DNA of 64,000 bases from Acidobacteriota bacterium (GTDB lineage: Bacteria; Acidobacteriota; Terriglobia; Terriglobales; Acidobacteriaceae). The position numbers and the translations under genes were made by a program. Each line of letters begins with the position of its first letter. Position 1 is the first letter of the stretch. The notes under the pieces were generated by a model, which did not search any database, was not told the origin of the DNA, and saw only the letters and a list, made by a program, of their open reading frames with translations. Shown in pieces: positions 7,913 to 16,393 of the stretch. The DNA is taken from NCBI GenBank assembly GCA_013289685.1, contig JABCZL010000008.1, positions 1 to 64,000 of the forward strand, in the 5' to 3' direction.

Positions 7913-8849
7913 AGATAGAGTTATTCGCGTAGTCGAGCGATCAGACGTCAGTTTCCGGAGCGGCGGCGTTACTTGCCGCGCCTGGTTGTACATGCCGGCG
8001 ACGGTGAGGACAGATAACAGCACCAGCGCTCCCTGCGTTGTGATGGCCCATGGTTTCGCTGGCACGCGCGATGCGCGCCTGCCAGCGTACGCGGAGCGCT
8101 TCGCTCTCGCGGACTTTGCTGTATTGCTGTTTGACTACCGGCATTTCGGCGCCAGCGATGGAGAGCCGCGCCAACTGATCTCCGTGCGCCACCAACTTGA
8201 GGACTACGCGAGCGCCGTCGCATTTGCACGGTCGCTTCCTGGGATCGACGAAGCGCGGATTGCGCTGTGGGGCACGTCGTTCTCGGGAGGCCACGTGGTG
8301 ACGACTGCTGCCCGGGATTCACGAATCGCGGCGATCGTGGCGCAATGCCCGATGATGGACGGGCGGGCCTCCGTCCTCCAAATTTGGAGATATGCGGGGC
8401 TCCGTCAGATCCTGAGGCTCACCGCCCACGGGACGTTCGACCTGCTGATGGCCCTGTTCGGCGCCACTCACTGCATAAAGGCAGTCGGGCCTCCGGGTAG
8501 TCTCGCTGTGATCACATCGAACGGCGCCGTTGACGGCTTCCGCGCGATCGCGCCCAAGGACTTTCGCTGGGAGGTCGCGGCCCGCATCGCAGTCTTTGCA
8601 GGTTTCTATCGGCCAGTGCGCAGTGCCCAGCAGGTGCGATGTCCGGCGCTGATTCAAATCTGCGAGCATGATTCAGTCGTGCCCCCCGAAGCTGCGGAGG
8701 CGGTCGCGCGAATGATGGGGGACCGCGCCGAGGTGTGCCGTTACCCGCTCGAACATTTCGACCCGTACATCGGCGAGAATTTCGAGCGTAGCGTGACCGA
8801 CGAGGTCGATTTCCTGTGCCGCCACCTGAAAAGGCTGAACCGTGATTAA
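7884..8849 (+). CDS. Alpha/beta hydrolase (S15/acetyl-xylan-esterase-like)
   Basis: 321-residue serine hydrolase. The oxyanion-hole strand VVMAHGFAGTRD (about 52-63), nucleophile elbow GTSFSGG (Ser near residue 131), acid CEHDSVV and terminal His in LEHFDPY give a complete catalytic triad. The order fits the CocE/DLH-like esterase group; the substrate is unknown. GTG 7884 is preferred because AAGGAG lies 5 bp upstream. The gene begins inside the truncated amidohydrolase copy, so the present 5' junction was made by the rearrangement that destroyed that copy. No signal peptide. Confidence 0.8.
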   Translation: MEAGLAHQSEDRVIRVVERSDVSFRSGGVTCRAWLYMPATVRTDNSTSAPCVVMAHGFAGTRDARLPAYAERFALADFAVLLFDYRHFGASDGEPRQLISVRHQLEDYASAVAFARSLPGIDEARIALWGTSFSGGHVVTTAARDSRIAAIVAQCPMMDGRASVLQIWRYAGLRQILRLTAHGTFDLLMALFGATHCIKAVGPPGSLAVITSNGAVDGFRAIAPKDFRWEVAARIAVFAGFYRPVRSAQQVRCPALIQICEHDSVVPPEAAEAVARMMGDRAEVCRYPLEHFDPYIGENFERSVTDEVDFLCRHLKRLNRD

Positions 8850-8923
8850 ACGATGCGATTCGCCGTTGGGGGGAGCGGGGCTTAGTCCGGCGAGCAAGGT
8901 AATTCTGTCACCCAAACTCAAAA

Positions 8924-8952
8924 GGAGAGATGTATGTCAACACAGACTGCGC
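8924..8952 (+). repeat. Molybdoenzyme leader (source copy of the 7681-7707 repeat)
   Basis: GGAGAGATGT then ATG and the codons for MSTQTA. The same string, minus the GT, stands at 7681-7707 in front of the truncated amidohydrolase copy. Confidence 0.75.
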
Positions 8953-10094
8953 TACGCGAGTCGACTGAACCGCATAGCACTGAAGCAGCGCCATGGATCA
9001 AGGGGATAGACGAGCGGCTGGAGGTTATGTCTCAAGTCCCTCTCGTGCTATCAACCCCGGTCGGCTTACTCGCCGAACAACGTATCACGGACAAGAAGTA
9101 CCTCTTCGTTCGCAATATCCAGGACTTGCCCAAGGGGATGACCCTCGAACCGTTGCCGTTAGAAGGCTGGGAGACCGAACTGGTCGGACTGATCAGACCA
9201 TTTCGCGTCGTCATTCGTGGCGAAGAGTTGCTCGGGATGGAGCAGGTTGAGTACGAGATGATCCTGCAGTGCTCTGGGAACGGACGATCGCAATACAAAG
9301 GTATCCCCGGGACGCCATGGAATCAGGGTGGAGTGGGCAACGTTCGCTTCGCGGGTGTCCCGCTGAAGGCAATCCTCGAACGGCACAACGTCAGTGTGGA
9401 TCCCCAGGTCAAGTTCGTGACGGCCGAGGGCCACGACTTGCCCCAGGGACTTGAGAGGCCGGACTTCGAGCACAGTCTGCCGATCGCACCCGTGCTGGAA
9501 AGAAGCATCTTTGCTCTGAAGCTCAACGGCGAGCCGATACCGGGCATCCACGGTGGACCGGTGCGTCTGGTAACACCGGGATTGTTCGGTACCATGCAAG
9601 TGAAGTGGCTCCGCCGATTGCGGTTCGAGACGGCTGAGTCTCCAAACTTTTACCATGCGACGGAGTATCGTGTTCCGTTGTCGCTCCTCAAGCCCGGAGA
9701 AAATTTCAGATTCACCTTGGCGAACAGCCGGCCGACCTGGGACATTCGCTTGATGAGTTACATCCTCGCTCCTGAGTCGGGGGCCAAACTGAAGGCGGGC
9801 GAGGTCACCGTCAGCGGCGTTGCGTACAACGATGGCTCAGCACGGGTGGAGTCGGTGCTGGTGTCGTTCGACCGCGGCCAAAGCTGGCAGCCGGCGAAGT
9901 TCGACGTACCTGACAGCCCGTACGCTTGGTATCGGTGGACAACGAAGGCGAATCTCAAGCCGGGCGTTCATGAGATCTGGTCGCGAGCTATCGATGCTCT
10001 AGGCCGCAGCCAGCCGCTCGACGGCTCGATCTTTTGGAATCCAAACGGCTACGAGTGGACTGGTGTGTTCAAGATCGAAGTGACCGTCAGGTAA
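8934..10094 (+). CDS. Sulfite-oxidase-family molybdopterin enzyme
   Basis: 386 residues with two domains in order: an oxidoreductase molybdopterin-binding domain (about 75-245) and a C-terminal Ig-like Mo-cofactor dimerisation domain (about 265-385). The Mo-ligating Cys is present in LQCSGNGR (near residue 123), and GIHGGPVRLVTPG with VKWL matches the cofactor-binding loop. Family members oxidise sulfite or related compounds using a cytochrome or other acceptor. There is no Tat or Sec signal and no cytochrome b5 domain, so it should be cytoplasmic, which is unusual for bacterial sulfite oxidases. AGGAGAG lies about 5 bp before ATG 8934. Last gene of the block between the direct repeats. Confidence 0.85.
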   Translation: MSTQTALRESTEPHSTEAAPWIKGIDERLEVMSQVPLVLSTPVGLLAEQRITDKKYLFVRNIQDLPKGMTLEPLPLEGWETELVGLIRPFRVVIRGEELLGMEQVEYEMILQCSGNGRSQYKGIPGTPWNQGGVGNVRFAGVPLKAILERHNVSVDPQVKFVTAEGHDLPQGLERPDFEHSLPIAPVLERSIFALKLNGEPIPGIHGGPVRLVTPGLFGTMQVKWLRRLRFETAESPNFYHATEYRVPLSLLKPGENFRFTLANSRPTWDIRLMSYILAPESGAKLKAGEVTVSGVAYNDGSARVESVLVSFDRGQSWQPAKFDVPDSPYAWYRWTTKANLKPGVHEIWSRAIDALGRSQPLDGSIFWNPNGYEWTGVFKIEVTVR

Positions 10095-10118
10095 AGAACG
10101 GGCCGGTGTCTCCTGCGA

Positions 10119-10216
10119 GCGATGGCGTGGAAGCGGATCAGGTACAGTAGCGTCACGGAAGCGTTACCGAAGAACAGTCTGGAACCGGGGACGGGAAACC
10201 GTCCCCGGTTTTATTT
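10119..10216. repeat. Direct repeat copy B (orphan gene 3' end plus terminator)
   Basis: Near-identical second copy of 4661-4756. Here the 10-codon coding tail is attached to nothing: no reading frame enters it from upstream. The rest of 10095-10369 shows no gene; the kinase promoter must lie after the terminator. Confidence 0.85.
10183..10216 (+). terminator. Rho-independent terminator (duplicate)
   Basis: Same perfect 12-bp stem (10183-10194 / 10199-10210), GAAA loop and T-rich tail as at 4722-4756. It now ends the molybdoenzyme transcript, 90 bp after its stop. Confidence 0.85.
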
Positions 10217-10369
10217 GTTTTTTGGGATTCTAATTTTTGTCGTTGACGCCTCTCAATGTGTAATGACTACGGTGACCTCACCGCTGAGTTAGTTGGCTGA
10301 CCCGGGTTTTCCGATGGCACTGGCATTATTACCGGTATGCAGTGACGTGGGCCTGCCCTAGCATCGAGT

Positions 10370-12805
10370 GTGGCTCAAGCCCATCCTGCTACCGGGCAGA
10401 CCATCTCGCGCTACTGTGTCCTGGAGGAACTGGGGAGCGGTGGCATGGGTGTAGTCTACAAAGCCCAGGACAATGAGCTCGGCCGGTTTGTCGCGCTAAA
10501 GTTCCTGCCCGAGGCCGCAGCCCAGAACCCGCTTGCGTTGGAGCGTTTTCGCCGGGAAGCTCGAGGTGCATCCGCGCTCAATCACCCCAATATCTGTACG
10601 ATCTACGAAATTGGCAGCCACGAAGGCCATGCGTTCATCGCCATGGAGTATCTGGATGGCGTAACGCTGAAATACCTCATAGCCGCCGGCACTCTGGATC
10701 TGGAGCGTATCGTCGCGATTGCCATCGAGATTGCCGATGCGCTCGATGCTGCTCACAGCGAAGGCATCATTCATCGCGACATTAAACCCGCCAACATTTT
10801 CGTCACCAAGCGGGGGCATGCCAAGATTCTCGACTTCGGCCTCGCTAAGAATATTGTTGCCGAGAGTCTCGCGAGCCAGATCGCAGCGCAGCCGACGCAA
10901 GCTCTGTCCTATATCGCCGAAGATCATCTCACCAGTCCGGGGACGGCTCTAGGAACCGTGGCCTACATGTCTCCCGAACAAATACGGGCCAGGGAATTGG
11001 ACGGTCGCACCGATCTCTTTTCGTTCGGTATCGTTCTCTACGAGATGGCCACTGGGAGCGTGCCTTTTCGAGGGAGCAGTTCGGGCCTGATCACGGAAGC
11101 CATCCTCAACCGCAATCCAGTCGCTCCCATCCGCGTGAATCCCGATATTCCCCCAGCGCTCCAGGAGGTGATCCACCGGGCGCTGGAGAAGGATAGCAAC
11201 CTTCGTTATCAGCATGCGGCCGACATGCGTGCTGACCTCCAACGGCTGAAGCGGGACACCGAGTCGGGCCGCAGAGTTGCGGAAGAAGAAGCAGGATCGG
11301 TCCCCACACCTACCACCACCCGTTTATCCGCCGCCGGCCAGCCGCGAGCACAGACTTCCTCTGCGCAAACAGGTGGCCTCCGCCCACAGCGAGTCTCCAA
11401 GATCATTGACTCGCTCGCAGTTTTGCCTTTCGAAAACGCGAGTGGCGACCCCGAACACGAATACCTCAGCGACGGGATCACGGGGAGCCTCATCAATATT
11501 CTGGCCACGGTACCCAAACTGCGAGTGATGGCGCAGAGCACGGTGTTTCGGTATAAGGGCCGGGAAATTGATCCTCAGGCCATCGGTCGCGAGCTCAACG
11601 TACGCGCCGTGCTCACAGGAAAAATGAGGCAGAGCGGTGGTTCGTTGCGGATAGGGGCCGAATTAGTCGACGTAGCCACGGGCTCTCAACTATGGGGCGC
11701 GCAATATGACCGCAAGCCTGGCGATATCTTTGCGGTGCAAGACGAAATTTCCAGCGAGATCTCGGGAAAATTGCGGCTACAGCTGACCCGGGCGGAAAAG
11801 AAGCGGCTCACAAGACACGACACGGAGAATGCAGAGGCCTATCGGCTGTACCTGAAAGGTCGTCATCACTGGAACAGGTGGACCGAGGAAGGTTTCAACA
11901 AAGCGATCGAGTACTTTCAGCAGGCGGTCGAGAAAGATCCCAGCTATGCGCTCGCCTACACTGGTTTGGCCGATTCTTATGTCCTGCTGGGATGGAACAG
12001 CTATCTGCCGCCGAAAGAAGTGTTCCCCAAGGGCAAGGTCGCGGCGTTGACCGCCCTGCAACTCAACCCGGATCTCGCCGAACCCCACACGTCCCTGGCG
12101 GCCCTGTTGTGGCTTTACGATTGGCGGTGGGAAGAAGCTGGGCGAGAGTTCAAGCGCAGCCTCGAACTGGGTCCTACCTACCCAACTGCCAACCACTGGT
12201 ACGCCGAGTTTGTGATGACCATGGGGCGTCACGGAGAAGGTTTAGATAGGATGAAGAACGGCCAGGATCTCGATCCGCTGTCCCTCATTATCAACGTCGC
12301 AGTGGGATGGGCCCTGTACCACGCCCGCCGGTACGACGAAGCCATCGAACAACTGCGGCGAACTGTCGAATTGGACACAAACTATCCCGTCACGTACTGG
12401 ATTCTCGGCCTGTTGCTCAGGAAAACGGGTTGCTACGAGCTGGCCATCGCCGAGGGTGAGAAGGCAGTGAAGCTGTCAGGCAGCAGTCCCCTGATGCACG
12501 CAGCACTGGCGCAAACTCTTGGCACGGCTGGCAGGACAAAGGAAGCGCTTCAGGTGCTCGATGATCTGACAAAACTAGCAAAGCAAAGATACGTTGCCCC
12601 CTACTTCTTCGCCGGAATCCACGTCGGCTTGGGAGACAACGACCGCGCGATTGAATACTTACAGAAATCCTACGAAGAGCACTCCCACTGGCTTATCTAT
12701 CTTCATATAGATCCGAGCATGGACGGAGTGCGGGACAACTCACGCTTCCAAGATCTGTTGCGGCGTGTCGGCCTCCCCGCACGGCCGGCCGCGATCTGCG
12801 CCTGA
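10370..12805 (+). CDS. Ser/Thr protein kinase with FlgO/TolB-like and TPR domains
   Basis: 811-residue Hanks-type kinase. The kinase domain (about 14-285) is complete: GSGGMG (22-27), VALK Lys44, HRDIKPAN (135-142), DFG (155-157), and MSPEQ. After a Pro/Thr linker, residues about 345-470 form the [15 protein letters not shown]... module seen in adenylate cyclases and CadC-like regulators (FlgO/TolB N-terminal-like). TPR repeats follow to about 780 (for example [19 protein letters not shown]). There is no transmembrane helix between kinase and sensor part, unlike the other two kinases here, so it should be cytoplasmic. Start is GTG 10370 with no strong ribosome site. It directly follows the orphan terminator repeat. 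Confidence 0.9.
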   Translation: MAQAHPATGQTISRYCVLEELGSGGMGVVYKAQDNELGRFVALKFLPEAAAQNPLALERFRREARGASALNHPNICTIYEIGSHEGHAFIAMEYLDGVTLKYLIAAGTLDLERIVAIAIEIADALDAAHSEGIIHRDIKPANIFVTKRGHAKILDFGLAKNIVAESLASQIAAQPTQALSYIAEDHLTSPGTALGTVAYMSPEQIRARELDGRTDLFSFGIVLYEMATGSVPFRGSSSGLITEAILNRNPVAPIRVNPDIPPALQEVIHRALEKDSNLRYQHAADMRADLQRLKRDTESGRRVAEEEAGSVPTPTTTRLSAAGQPRAQTSSAQTGGLRPQRVSKIIDSLAVLPFENASGDPEHEYLSDGITGSLINILATVPKLRVMAQSTVFRYKGREIDPQAIGRELNVRAVLTGKMRQSGGSLRIGAELVDVATGSQLWGAQYDRKPGDIFAVQDEISSEISGKLRLQLTRAEKKRLTRHDTENAEAYRLYLKGRHHWNRWTEEGFNKAIEYFQQAVEKDPSYALAYTGLADSYVLLGWNSYLPPKEVFPKGKVAALTALQLNPDLAEPHTSLAALLWLYDWRWEEAGREFKRSLELGPTYPTANHWYAEFVMTMGRHGEGLDRMKNGQDLDPLSLIINVAVGWALYHARRYDEAIEQLRRTVELDTNYPVTYWILGLLLRKTGCYELAIAEGEKAVKLSGSSPLMHAALAQTLGTAGRTKEALQVLDDLTKLAKQRYVAPYFFAGIHVGLGDNDRAIEYLQKSYEEHSHWLIYLHIDPSMDGVRDNSRFQDLLRRVGLPARPAAICA

Positions 12806-12876
12806 GCGAGCTCAGGCCCGCGCGAATGATGTCGACGCTGGCGCACGGCTGAACCCGTTCCAGACCTTAATGCAAT

Positions 12877-13557
12877 TCAGTTCTGGGCCGATCCCTTTTC
12901 CCCGAAGACTTCCGCGGTGAAGGCCTCGATGGTCGCACCGTTCTTCCACGCATCCAGGGGCAGGCCGGCTTTGCGGCAGGTTTGTTCGAGGAAAGTGGTG
13001 CGGTCCCAGTGATGTTCGGTGGGCACTTGCGGCAGGAGCAAGCCGCGATGTCCGGCCATGGTGATCAGCAGGCCGTGGCGGCCGATCTCGATGGCTTCGG
13101 CCGAAATCGGTTGCGGCGGCGACAGGATGCTGAGTTCGATTTCGAGATCGCGCGCTTCCGGCAGGGTCACAGGATGGAAGCGTGTGTCTTCAAAAGCGGC
13201 GGCCCGCGCGGTGTCTGCGACGGCGCGATATACCGGACTTACGGGGAAGACATAGCCCACGCACCCTCGCAACTCTCCGCGCAGGTAGAGCGTGGTGAAG
13301 GCGCCGCGCGGTTCGGCGAGATGATCGGTGGGCGGGTCGAGCGGAATCTTGCGATCTTCGAGCGCGGAGAGAATGGACTCGTGGGCCAGGCGAAGCAGCA
13401 GGTCACGCTCGTCTTTATTAAAATTAAATTCAAAGCGATTCAATTCAAGGCGCTCATCCCGCGAGCTTTCATCCCGCGAGCTTTCATCCCGCGAGCTTTC
13501 ACTCTGCGAGGACTCGCCAGACTCCACGGCAACGGGACTAGGTCGAGGCAGCGACAT
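12877..13557 (-). CDS. amrA: AMMECR1 domain protein (AmmeMemoRadiSam system protein A)
   Basis: 226 residues. The AMMECR1 fold covers about 45-215 with the invariant LRGCVGYVFP (LRGCIG motif), PRGAFTTLY, and HHWDRTTFLEQTCRKAG towards the end. The biochemical role is not established; the domain often co-occurs with a Memo protein and a radical-SAM protein, but neither is in this window. Residues about 20-32 consist of SRDES repeats from a 15-bp DNA tandem repeat. The gene starts 20 bp inside the end of pgsA, so the two are probably co-transcribed. An internal start after the repeats would also be possible. Confidence 0.8.
   Translation of the reverse strand: MSLPRPSPVAVESGESSQSESSRDESSRDESSRDERLELNRFEFNFNKDERDLLLRLAHESILSALEDRKIPLDPPTDHLAEPRGAFTTLYLRGELRGCVGYVFPVSPVYRAVADTARAAAFEDTRFHPVTLPEARDLEIELSILSPPQPISAEAIEIGRHGLLITMAGHRGLLLPQVPTEHHWDRTTFLEQTCRKAGLPLDAWKNGATIEAFTAEVFGEKGSAQN
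13456..13500. repeat. 15-bp tandem repeat in the AMMECR1 gene
   Basis: Three exact copies of ATCCCGCGAGCTTTC (13456-13470, 13471-13485, 13486-13500) with a degenerate fourth to 13510, reading as SRDES units on the minus strand. Because the unit is 15 bp, copy-number changes keep the frame. Confidence 0.9.
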
Positions 13558-14215
13558 CGCGGTCCGCTTGCGGCGGCGGCACTGGTTTCCTACGTCGGCT
13601 GAGGATGAAGGCGCGGCGACGGCGCTTCACCACGCGCCGGTCGATCTTCGACCAGAAGGCCACAAAATAGTCGACCGCCGACACCAGCGAAACACACACC
13701 ATGAACCAGATCGCTACCAGCGCGATCCAGTGGATGGGGAACACGTAATTGCCGAAGACGACCCACTCTTTCCAGCGGTGGTCGAGGATCACAGCGACCA
13801 CCGAAACGATCTGCACCACCATTTTGAACTTGCCCAGTTCGCTGGCCTCGATGGTGAATCCCTCGGAGGCAGCGATGGAACGCAGCCCGCTCACCAGGAA
13901 TTCGCGTCCAACCACGATCACTGCGATCCATGCCGGAACCAGGCTGGGGTTCAACTGCACGAGCGTGACGAAGGCTGCCGCGATGAGAAGCTTGTCGGCC
14001 AACGGGTCGAGCAGGATTCCCATGGTGGTGACCTGCCCGCGTTTGCGGGCCAGGTAGCCGTCAATCCCGTCGGTCATGGAAGCGGCGATGAAGATCGCCG
14101 AAGCCAGCAGTTCCCGTTCGCCAGCGACCCCATTGAACCGGGGGCTCAACAGAATCCACATCAGCAGAGGAATGCTGAAGATACGGATCAGCGTGATGGA
14201 GTTGGGCAGGTTCAC
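13538..14215 (-). CDS. pgsA: CDP-diacylglycerol-glycerol-3-phosphate 3-phosphatidyltransferase
   Basis: Makes phosphatidylglycerophosphate from CDP-diacylglycerol and glycerol-3-phosphate, the committed step to phosphatidylglycerol and cardiolipin, in the inner membrane. 225 residues with about five hydrophobic helices. The CDP-alcohol phosphotransferase signature D-x2-D-G-x2-A-R-x8-G-x3-D-x3-D is complete in TDGIDGYLARKRG... GILLDPLADK (about 48-75). The N-terminal LPNSITLIRI is typical of PgsA. The C-terminus has an unusually basic tail (KRRRRAFILSRRRK) followed by a Pro-rich end. Its stop overlaps the AMMECR1 gene by 20 bp. Confidence 0.93.
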   Translation of the reverse strand: MNLPNSITLIRIFSIPLLMWILLSPRFNGVAGERELLASAIFIAASMTDGIDGYLARKRGQVTTMGILLDPLADKLLIAAAFVTLVQLNPSLVPAWIAVIVVGREFLVSGLRSIAASEGFTIEASELGKFKMVVQIVSVVAVILDHRWKEWVVFGNYVFPIHWIALVAIWFMVCVSLVSAVDYFVAFWSKIDRRVVKRRRRAFILSRRRKPVPPPQADRDVAAST

Positions 14216-14295
14216 ACTACGGGGTGGTTCCGGAGGCTGGACCGGGATCCAGCTTGATTATGCTCCACGGGAAGAGGGAACGCAATGGAAGGAAT

Positions 14296-14449
14296 GTGGG
14301 GCGGACACTCCTGTCCGCCGATGTTGATGTTGCCTTTGCTGGAGGTTCCAGTTTGGGACGAAAGGAGCGCAAGAAAGACAAAAGAGCGACGGCAAGAGCC
14401 AAAGGCAAAGAGCAAAGGCAAGTGCGGCGGACAGGAGTGTCCGCCCCAC
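14296..14449. repeat. Perfect 24-bp inverted repeat (REP-like family 2)
   Basis: GTGGGGCGGACACTCCTGTC continues to GCC in the left arm (14296-14319), with an exact reverse complement at 14426-14449, 106 bp apart. Each arm is itself a small hairpin (GGCGGACA/TGTCCGCC). It fills the space between pgsA and the HhH gene (14216-14457), which holds no gene. Confidence 0.85.
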
Positions 14450-14457
14450 ACGGCCAC

Positions 14458-14805
14458 CTATTTCTTTTGTTTGGCGATGATCATGTCCTTGATCTTGTCG
14501 TAGGTGGCTTGCGGGATAATTTTTTTCTGCGTCAGTTCATTCTTGGCGCGATACGGACGGCCGTCGATGATCTTCTGCGAATAGGCGTCGCCGATTCCGG
14601 GCAGGGCCTTCAGCTGATCCTTCGTCGCCGTATTGATGTCGAGCTTGTCGGCCGCCGCTGGCTTCGCCGCGGATGCTGGCGCAGCCGTGGCTGCCGGTTT
14701 TGCAGCCGGTGCCGTTCCCTGCGCTGCTGCAAAGCCATTGACCAGAGAAAGCGCGAAGACCAGGACCGCAATTTGTGCCATCAATTTTCTTTCAACGGTT
14801 TTCAT
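14458..14805 (-). CDS. ComEA-like helix-hairpin-helix protein, exported
   Basis: 115 residues: a signal peptide (about 1-31, ending GFAAAQG), an Ala/Pro-rich linker, then a helix-hairpin-helix domain (about 57-113) with [20 protein letters not shown], the hallmark of ComEA-type DNA-binding proteins. Such proteins bind DNA non-specifically in the periplasm during uptake; small stand-alone versions are common in soil bacteria and their role is not proven. ATG 14805 is chosen because AAGGAGAG lies 4 bp upstream; the longer frame reaches into the upstream palindrome. Confidence 0.8.
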   Translation of the reverse strand: MKTVERKLMAQIAVLVFALSLVNGFAAAQGTAPAAKPAATAAPASAAKPAAADKLDINTATKDQLKALPGIGDAYSQKIIDGRPYRAKNELTQKKIIPQATYDKIKDMIIAKQKK

Positions 14806-14830
14806 GAGCTCTCCTTGGTGAAAATTCCCC

Positions 14831-14875
14831 GGGTGCCCCATTTCTCGCGCGTCTTTTGCGCGAGAAATGGGGTCG
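14831..14875. repeat. REP-like palindrome, family 1 (copy also inside murC)
   Basis: 15-bp perfect stem CCCCATTTCTCGCGC (14836-14850) / GCGCGAGAAATGGGG (14858-14872) around loop GTCTTTT, with GGGTG in front. The inverted copy at 53573-53615 differs by one base. Here it lies between gdhA and the HhH gene and may act as a terminator or mRNA-stabilising hairpin for gdhA. Confidence 0.9.
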
Positions 14876-14882
14876 TTGACTC

Positions 14883-16160
14883 TTACGCGTAAATGCCGCG
14901 CTGGCGAATGGTGTAGGCCACGCGGTCAATCGCCAGCATGTAGGCCGCGATGCGGTTGTTGACCTGGTGCGTTTCGGCGTAGCGGACTACGTCTCCGAAC
15001 GACGACTTCATGATTTCGTCCAGTTGCTCGTTGACCACCGACTCTTTCCAGAAGTAGCCCTGGCGGTCCTGCACCCACTCGAAATAGGAAGTGGTGACGC
15101 CACCGGCGTTGGCCAGAATGTCGGGGATCACGAAGACACCTTTGTCGGTGAGAATATCGTCGGCGGCAGATGTGGTCGGCCCGTTCGCTCCCTCTGCCAG
15201 GATGCGGCACTTCACGCGGTCGGCGTTGCGGCTGGTGATGACGTTCTCGGTGGCGGCGGGAATCAGAATCTCACAGTCTTCGACGAGAAGATCGGCGGTC
15301 TCCGCCTTCTCGGCGCCGGGGAAGCCATGGACAGTGCCGTTTTTCTGGCGGAAGTCGACCAGAGCTTTCAGATCGATGCCATTCTCGTTGTGCAGTCCGC
15401 CGCCGACCTCGGCAATGCCAATCACCTTGTAGCCCGCCTGATGCATCAGCAGCGCGGCATTGGATCCCACGTTGCCGAAGCCCTGCACGATGACGCGGGT
15501 GCTTTCGCGGGCGAGGCCGAGCTTGGCGCAGGCTTCGTCGCACACGATCATCACGCCGCGGCCGGTGGCCTCGCGGCGTCCGCGGGAGCCGCCGATGTTG
15601 ATCGGCTTCCCGGTAACGACTGCGGTGACCGTCTGGCGCATGTGCATGGAGTATGTGTCCATCATCCACGCCATGATTTGTTCGTTGGTGTTGACGTCGG
15701 GGGCAGGGACGTCTTTTTCGGGGCCGATGAATTCGATGAGTTCGGAAGTGTAACGCCGAGTCATGCGCTCGACTTCGCCCATCGACATTTTGTGGGGATC
15801 GCAGATCACTCCGCCCTTGGCTCCGCCGAAGGGGATGTTGACCACGGCGCACTTCCAGGTCATCCAACTGGCCAGGGCGCGCACTTCGTCGAGCGTGACG
15901 TCGGGCGCGTAGCGGATGCCGCCCTTGGCCGGGCCGCGTGCGATGGAATGCTGTACCCGGAAGCCGGTGAAAACTTCGAGGTGCCCGTCATCCATCTGCA
16001 CCGGGATGTAGACCGTGAGCTCCCGGTTGGGATAGCGCAGAACGCGCCACAGGCCCTCGTCAAGATTGAGCTTCTGGGCAGCCAGATCAAACCGTGCCCG
16101 CTGCGACTCCCATGGATTGCTTTCTTTATCCACGTGCGGGGGCGTCATCGTTGTCGTCAT
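14883..16160 (-). CDS. gdhA: Glutamate dehydrogenase (Glu/Leu/Phe/Val family)
   Basis: Reversible NAD(P)-dependent oxidative deamination of glutamate to 2-oxoglutarate and ammonia, linking nitrogen and carbon metabolism. 425 residues. The substrate-binding GPAKGGIRY (Lys79) and catalytic Lys115 in PFGGAKGGV are present, then PAPDVNTNE, and the Rossmann turn [14 protein letters not shown] (about 217-230). [13 protein letters not shown] near the end is typical of the family. Start ATG 16160 has CGGAGA about 9 bp upstream; a longer frame to 16271 has no family-like sequence. It is followed by the family 1 palindrome. Confidence 0.93.
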   Translation of the reverse strand: MTTTMTPPHVDKESNPWESQRARFDLAAQKLNLDEGLWRVLRYPNRELTVYIPVQMDDGHLEVFTGFRVQHSIARGPAKGGIRYAPDVTLDEVRALASWMTWKCAVVNIPFGGAKGGVICDPHKMSMGEVERMTRRYTSELIEFIGPEKDVPAPDVNTNEQIMAWMMDTYSMHMRQTVTAVVTGKPINIGGSRGRREATGRGVMIVCDEACAKLGLARESTRVIVQGFGNVGSNAALLMHQAGYKVIGIAEVGGGLHNENGIDLKALVDFRQKNGTVHGFPGAEKAETADLLVEDCEILIPAATENVITSRNADRVKCRILAEGANGPTTSAADDILTDKGVFVIPDILANAGGVTTSYFEWVQDRQGYFWKESVVNEQLDEIMKSSFGDVVRYAETHQVNNRIAAYMLAIDRVAYTIRQRGIYA

Positions 16161-16320
16161 AGAAGTGGTCTCCGGAATGAATGCAGGTCGGGTTTTGGCC
16201 GCTGCCGGGAGGGTCCCCAGACGGAGCGGGCAAACGTTCCGAGTATATGAGCGGGGGTGGTTGGGAAGCAAGCTGGAGGCGGTTAGTCGAAAAGGTTCCG
16301 CGTTTAGTTTCGCATCGCGG

Positions 16321-16355
16321 CCCGCCCTTGCAAAAAACGCAAGGACGGGGCACCC
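16321..16355. repeat. Diverged REP-like palindrome, family 1 type
   Basis: CCCGCCCTTGC (16321-16331) pairs with GCAAGGACGGGG (16339-16350) with one mismatch, A-rich loop, and ends in GGGGCACCC, the same outer end as the 14831 and 53573 elements. It sits between gdhA and pstS. Confidence 0.6.
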
Positions 16356-16393
16356 ACAGTTCCGGAGCAGGAAGAGCTTGGCGACGCTGATCC

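Noticed and set aside
14967-16250. 427-residue plus-strand frame opposite gdhA
   Set aside because: Antisense shadow of a clear glutamate dehydrogenase; Gly/His/Asp-rich composition typical of shadows.
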